Positions 14,122-16,945 of a stretch of DNA of 16,945 nucleotides are shown here, piece by piece. The stretch's first letter is position 1; each line of letters opens with the position of its first letter. Origin of the DNA: CADDYX01 sp045809945 (lineage in GTDB: Bacteria; Verrucomicrobiota; Verrucomicrobiia; Chthoniobacterales; UBA10450); assembly GCA_045809945.1 (NCBI GenBank), contig JBJMWW010000019.1, forward strand, positions 1-16,945. Reading direction: 5' to 3'. The position numbers and the translations under genes were made by a program. The notes beneath the pieces were generated by a model. It saw only the letters and a program-made list of their open reading frames with translations. It searched no databases and was not told the DNA's origin.

Positions 14122-16945
14122 ACGCTCGAAGGCGTTAATCCTGAAAACCGGCTGTCATACATCGGCACGATCTGCGTCGCCGGCCAGCGGAAGGAGCCGG
14201 CAGCGGTTGCGCGCGCGAGGACCGAATAGGTGCCCGAGCCGGGGTCAACTGTGTCGAAGTAGAGTAGAGCGGAGCGATCGCGCAGCTCGGAGTGTGAGAG
14301 CGATAAAACCCGATCGTGCGGATCGTTCGGCGGCAGCGTGAAGAATTTGGCGACCGCGGCGAGGTTCGGATTTACCACTTCGAGACCGGCGGGTAGCGAG
14401 TCCTCGAGAGCGACATAGTTCTGCAGCTTCCGCGTATTGACGCGATAAGTGACGAGCAGTTGATCACCAATTTTAAATGGCGCTTCGGCTGTTCCAGTCC
14501 GCTTACCGTCACTCAGATTCTTCAGTACCCGTTCGATGCGGAATCCGCGGTCCACGCGGTCAGTCTGCTGCTCGTCGGTTGAATATTCCGCGCGGATCAG
14601 GAACGAAAGCGCCGCCCGGTTCAATCCGTTGACCACGAACGGCTCGGCAATGTTGCGGTCCGACCACGCGGCCGCCCTTTCGTTCTTCGAGAAGGTCGCG
14701 CCGGCGGTTGCAGCAGTGAGTTTCGGCGCATTCTCCGCCGCGAGCAGCCCGCGAAAAGCCAGTAACAGCCAGAGATTTTCCTGTGTCGACAGCGAAGCCG
14801 ACGAATCCATCAACTCGAGCATTCGCCGACGAATCCGCTGTTGCTCATCATTCGCGATGTTCTTTGCTCCAACGGTCAGGCGCGCGAGTGCCGTCATGGC
14901 TTCGTCGCGCGTGACAGAGGTAAAGGTCAGCGGATCGAAAGCACGGTCCTTCTTCGGCGCGCCGAGTTCGCGCACGAGCTGCTGCTGTTCACGCGGCATG
15001 ATCTTGAGCTGCTGCAATGCGAGCGCGAGCAATGCGCGCTCTTCATCGCCGCCTGCGCTGCGGCGAAGATAAAGTTCCTGCGCCGCGCTTTGCAGGTCAT
15101 CGGACGCTCCGGCGTTTGCGAGCACGAAAAGCGCGAACGTTTTGTCGAACGTCGGAGCGCCGACCTGACCGCGCGCGATTTTGTCCACTGCTGCGGTGAG
15201 CTTCGTCTGCAGTTCTTCCGGTGGGGTGAATCCCGCTTTGACCGATTCGTTCACCGACCACAGCGCCTGGCAGGTGACGAATGCGTTGCCAGTCTCGCCG
15301 CCCGGCCAGTAGGGCAGTGTCCCATCGGCGAGCAGCGAGTCGGAGAATTGCTTCATGCCCCGCTCGAGAACAGCGCGATACTCAACGTCGCGCGCCTGCA
15401 GGTCGGGCAAATAGGCGAGCAGGTTGGCGAGGAAACTGTAGCCCAGCAGCTTGGTGGAGATTTGCTCAAAGCAGCCGTGCGGGTAGTCGAGAATCATCGG
15501 CAGGCCGGCGATCTTCGGCAGCCATGGCGTGGTGGAGATGGTGGTGTTGAACTTTCCGCGAGCGTGCGTCCACCCTTCGGGCATCGCATGACGCGCATCG
15601 AAGTCCGGTCCGTTAAACGGCCCGGCGACACTCTCCTTGCGAACGATTGTTGGTGGCTCGACCGGCAGCGCGACCTCGACGGCATCGTTCATTTTGCCGT
15701 CGGATTTAGCCGCTGCTTCGAAACGGACTTTCACCGGTGCGAGATCCTTGTCGGTGAGATGTACGCGGAACCGGAAAACGGTAGGAACATCACGCGCCGC
15801 GGTTTGTGTTGCGCGATCACTGCCGCTGAGCTGACACCGCGCATCGACCACGCAACGCATCTCGATCTGCTCGCTGTCGCTAAAATTCTGGCGGGCGACG
15901 GCGCGCAGTTCGATGTCGTCGCCATCGCGCAGAAATCGCGGCAGCGCCAGATCGATCAGCAACGGTTTGGAGACTTTTACCGTCTGCTCCGCGTCGCCGC
16001 CGAATTGGTGGGCTTTCGTTTGTCCGATGGCGACGACCCGATACGTGGTCAGATTGTCCGGCGCGACGAATTCGAATTCCGCTTTGCCATCGGCCTTCGT
16101 GCGGACATTCGCGTCCCAAAAAGCGAGGGTGCGAAATTCCTTCCGCACATTCGTCACGTTGCCGGGAGTTTCGTCGCCCCCATCGCCGATCGTGAAGCCT
16201 TTCTGCGTCAGTTTCAGTCCGGTGACATCTGCGACGTAACCGGTGAGTGACTGGAAACTGCGGACGCCGAAGCGGTTCGGACGATAAAATCCTTTCTCGA
16301 TGTCCGGCAGCTTCCAATCGCCGAGCGTAAGGACGGCATCATCAACTGCGAAAACGACGAGGTTTGCGTCGCCGAGCGGTTTATTTTCAGACGTCGCCGT
16401 GATTTGGCCGCGAACGGTCTCCCCGGGTTTAACGCTCTCAGCGGAAAGGTGCGTTTCGATTTTTATTTCCCGTTCCGGTCGACGAACCGCGATCTCGGAG
16501 AAGGCGTAGCGTTCGAGCGGCAGATCTTTTTCCCCGCCGGGTTTCACGAGATAAACTGAAACGGTGGCGTTCGGCGCGTAGTCGGGTTTCACCGGCAGTT
16601 CAACGCGACCCGCATTCCCCGCCAGAGGCACAATGAACGTGTCCAGCATTTCCTCCGTTTCGACGGAAACCCACGCGACGCCGGCGAATGGCGCTTTGAG
16701 ACTGAGCACTGCTTTTTCGCCGGGAGTAAACGGCTCCGGCCGATGCGTTATCTCGAACGTCTGTTCGTTCTGCACCGGCAACTCCGCGATCGCTTCACCA
16801 CTTACGACGGTCTCGTCGCTGACCATCGGCGTCTTCGTGTTCGTCGCCGAAACGGCTACCGCGTAACGCCCGGTCTCCGGCGTCTTCAGAGTCAACTCCG
16901 CCGGCGCTCTCGAATCGCGTGATTCAACTTTCGTGAATGTGTCCG
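14100..16945 (-). CDS. Thioester-containing bacterial alpha-2-macroglobulin family protein (5' end outside window)
   Basis: The reading frame stays open to the window edge, so the N-terminus, including any signal or lipobox, lies beyond 16945; 947 residues are visible. A TTG at 16895 is not a real start, because coding sequence continues upstream of it. Macroglobulin-type beta domains come first. The central A2M domain includes AFWDANVRTKADGKAEFEF and APDNLTTYRVVAIG. Next come the thioester site (HGCFEQIST; CFEQ at 15462-15473) and an alpha/alpha-toroid region that follows (for example LPYWPGGETGNAFVT, typical of the TED domain). A C-terminal beta domain closes the protein. The intact CxEQ indicates a covalent protease trap like E. 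coli YfhM rather than a thioester-less YfaS type. The gene overlaps pbpC by 22 bases, so translation is likely coupled. Cell location is presumably periplasmic. Confidence 0.93.
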   Translation of the reverse strand, partial: DTFTKVESRDSRAPAELTLKTPETGRYAVAVSATNTKTPMVSDETVVSGEAIAELPVQNEQTFEITHRPEPFTPGEKAVLSLKAPFAGVAWVSVETEEMLDTFIVPLAGNAGRVELPVKPDYAPNATVSVYLVKPGGEKDLPLERYAFSEIAVRRPEREIKIETHLSAESVKPGETVRGQITATSENKPLGDANLVVFAVDDAVLTLGDWKLPDIEKGFYRPNRFGVRSFQSLTGYVADVTGLKLTQKGFTIGDGGDETPGNVTNVRKEFRTLAFWDANVRTKADGKAEFEFVAPDNLTTYRVVAIGQTKAHQFGGDAEQTVKVSKPLLIDLALPRFLRDGDDIELRAVARQNFSDSEQIEMRCVVDARCQLSGSDRATQTAARDVPTVFRFRVHLTDKDLAPVKVRFEAAAKSDGKMNDAVEVALPVEPPTIVRKESVAGPFNGPDFDARHAMPEGWTHARGKFNTTISTTPWLPKIAGLPMILDYPHGCFEQISTKLLGYSFLANLLAYLPDLQARDVEYRAVLERGMKQFSDSLLADGTLPYWPGGETGNAFVTCQALWSVNESVKAGFTPPEELQTKLTAAVDKIARGQVGAPTFDKTFALFVLANAGASDDLQSAAQELYLRRSAGGDEERALLALALQQLKIMPREQQQLVRELGAPKKDRAFDPLTFTSVTRDEAMTALARLTVGAKNIANDEQQRIRRRMLELMDSSASLSTQENLWLLLAFRGLLAAENAPKLTAATAGATFSKNERAAAWSDRNIAEPFVVNGLNRAALSFLIRAEYSTDEQQTDRVDRGFRIERVLKNLSDGKRTGTAEAPFKIGDQLLVTYRVNTRKLQNYVALEDSLPAGLEVVNPNLAAVAKFFTLPPNDPHDRVLSLSHSELRDRSALLYFDTVDPGSGTYSVLARATAAGSFRWPATQIVPMYDSRFSGLTPSSVCVVAGE

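Noticed and set aside
14841..16250. Long plus-strand open frame of 469 codons opposite the alpha-2-macroglobulin gene
   Set aside because: The translation is rich in Arg, His and Cys without domain sense. The opposite strand encodes clear A2M domains including the thioester, so this is an antisense shadow in GC-rich coding DNA.
1..16945. CRISPR arrays, tRNA or rRNA genes, insertion sequences, attachment sites
   Set aside because: No regularly spaced repeats, cloverleaf-like segments, transposase or integrase motifs, or flanking terminal repeats were found by eye. Genes fill nearly the whole window.

Overview
This is a dense, GC-rich bacterial segment with almost no intergenic space. No plasmid, phage, IS, tRNA, rRNA or CRISPR signal was seen. 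Orphan duplicated MacB/FtsX-type permeases (ADOP family), a Tat-exported IorAB-type molybdoenzyme, a DUF4097 protein and a thioester alpha-2-macroglobulin next to PBP1C fit a soil Acidobacteriota or Verrucomicrobiota genome. The sequence alone does not decide between these phyla.

Layout. (1) Positions 1-8451, plus strand, form one likely operon. It runs: 3' end of an ADOP permease; iorA-like [2Fe-2S] subunit; iorB-like molybdopterin subunit with a Tat signal, broken by a one-base frameshift near 2373; a complete ADOP permease; a second complete ADOP permease; and a secreted DUF4097 beta-repeat protein. Gaps are 15, 3 and 45 bases, and two junctions overlap by 4 bases. (2) Positions 8448-9830, minus strand, hold a TPR lipoprotein convergent with the operon. 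(3) Positions 9875-11923 hold housekeeping genes: yajQ (+), an hpt-type purine phosphoribosyltransferase (-), a small exported TPR-like protein (-) and a YjbQ/UPF0047 protein (+). An imperfect palindromic intergenic repeat lies between yajQ and hpt. (4) Positions 11929-16945, minus strand, hold an alpha-2-macroglobulin (its 5' end lies outside the window) overlapping pbpC, the known bacterial A2M-PBP1C pairing.

How they work together. The A2M-PBP1C pair probably acts in periplasmic defence and cell-wall repair: the thioester protein traps foreign proteases while the bifunctional PBP rebuilds peptidoglycan. The ADOP/IorAB/DUF4097 run is all membrane or exported proteins, but its common task is not known, and no ATPase for the permeases lies in the window.

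The most unusual signal is a short non-palindromic word, CTCGTTAGG (reverse CCTAACGAG). It occurs seven times exactly between 234 and 5262, plus one copy with one mismatch, and I found none in the remaining 11.7 kb. It occurs in both orientations and in four coding phases. It uses codons rare in these genes, and the homologous positions of the neighbouring paralogue lack it. Two copies sit 11 bases apart in the gap before the second complete permease. This looks like selection or insertion at the DNA level rather than protein conservation.
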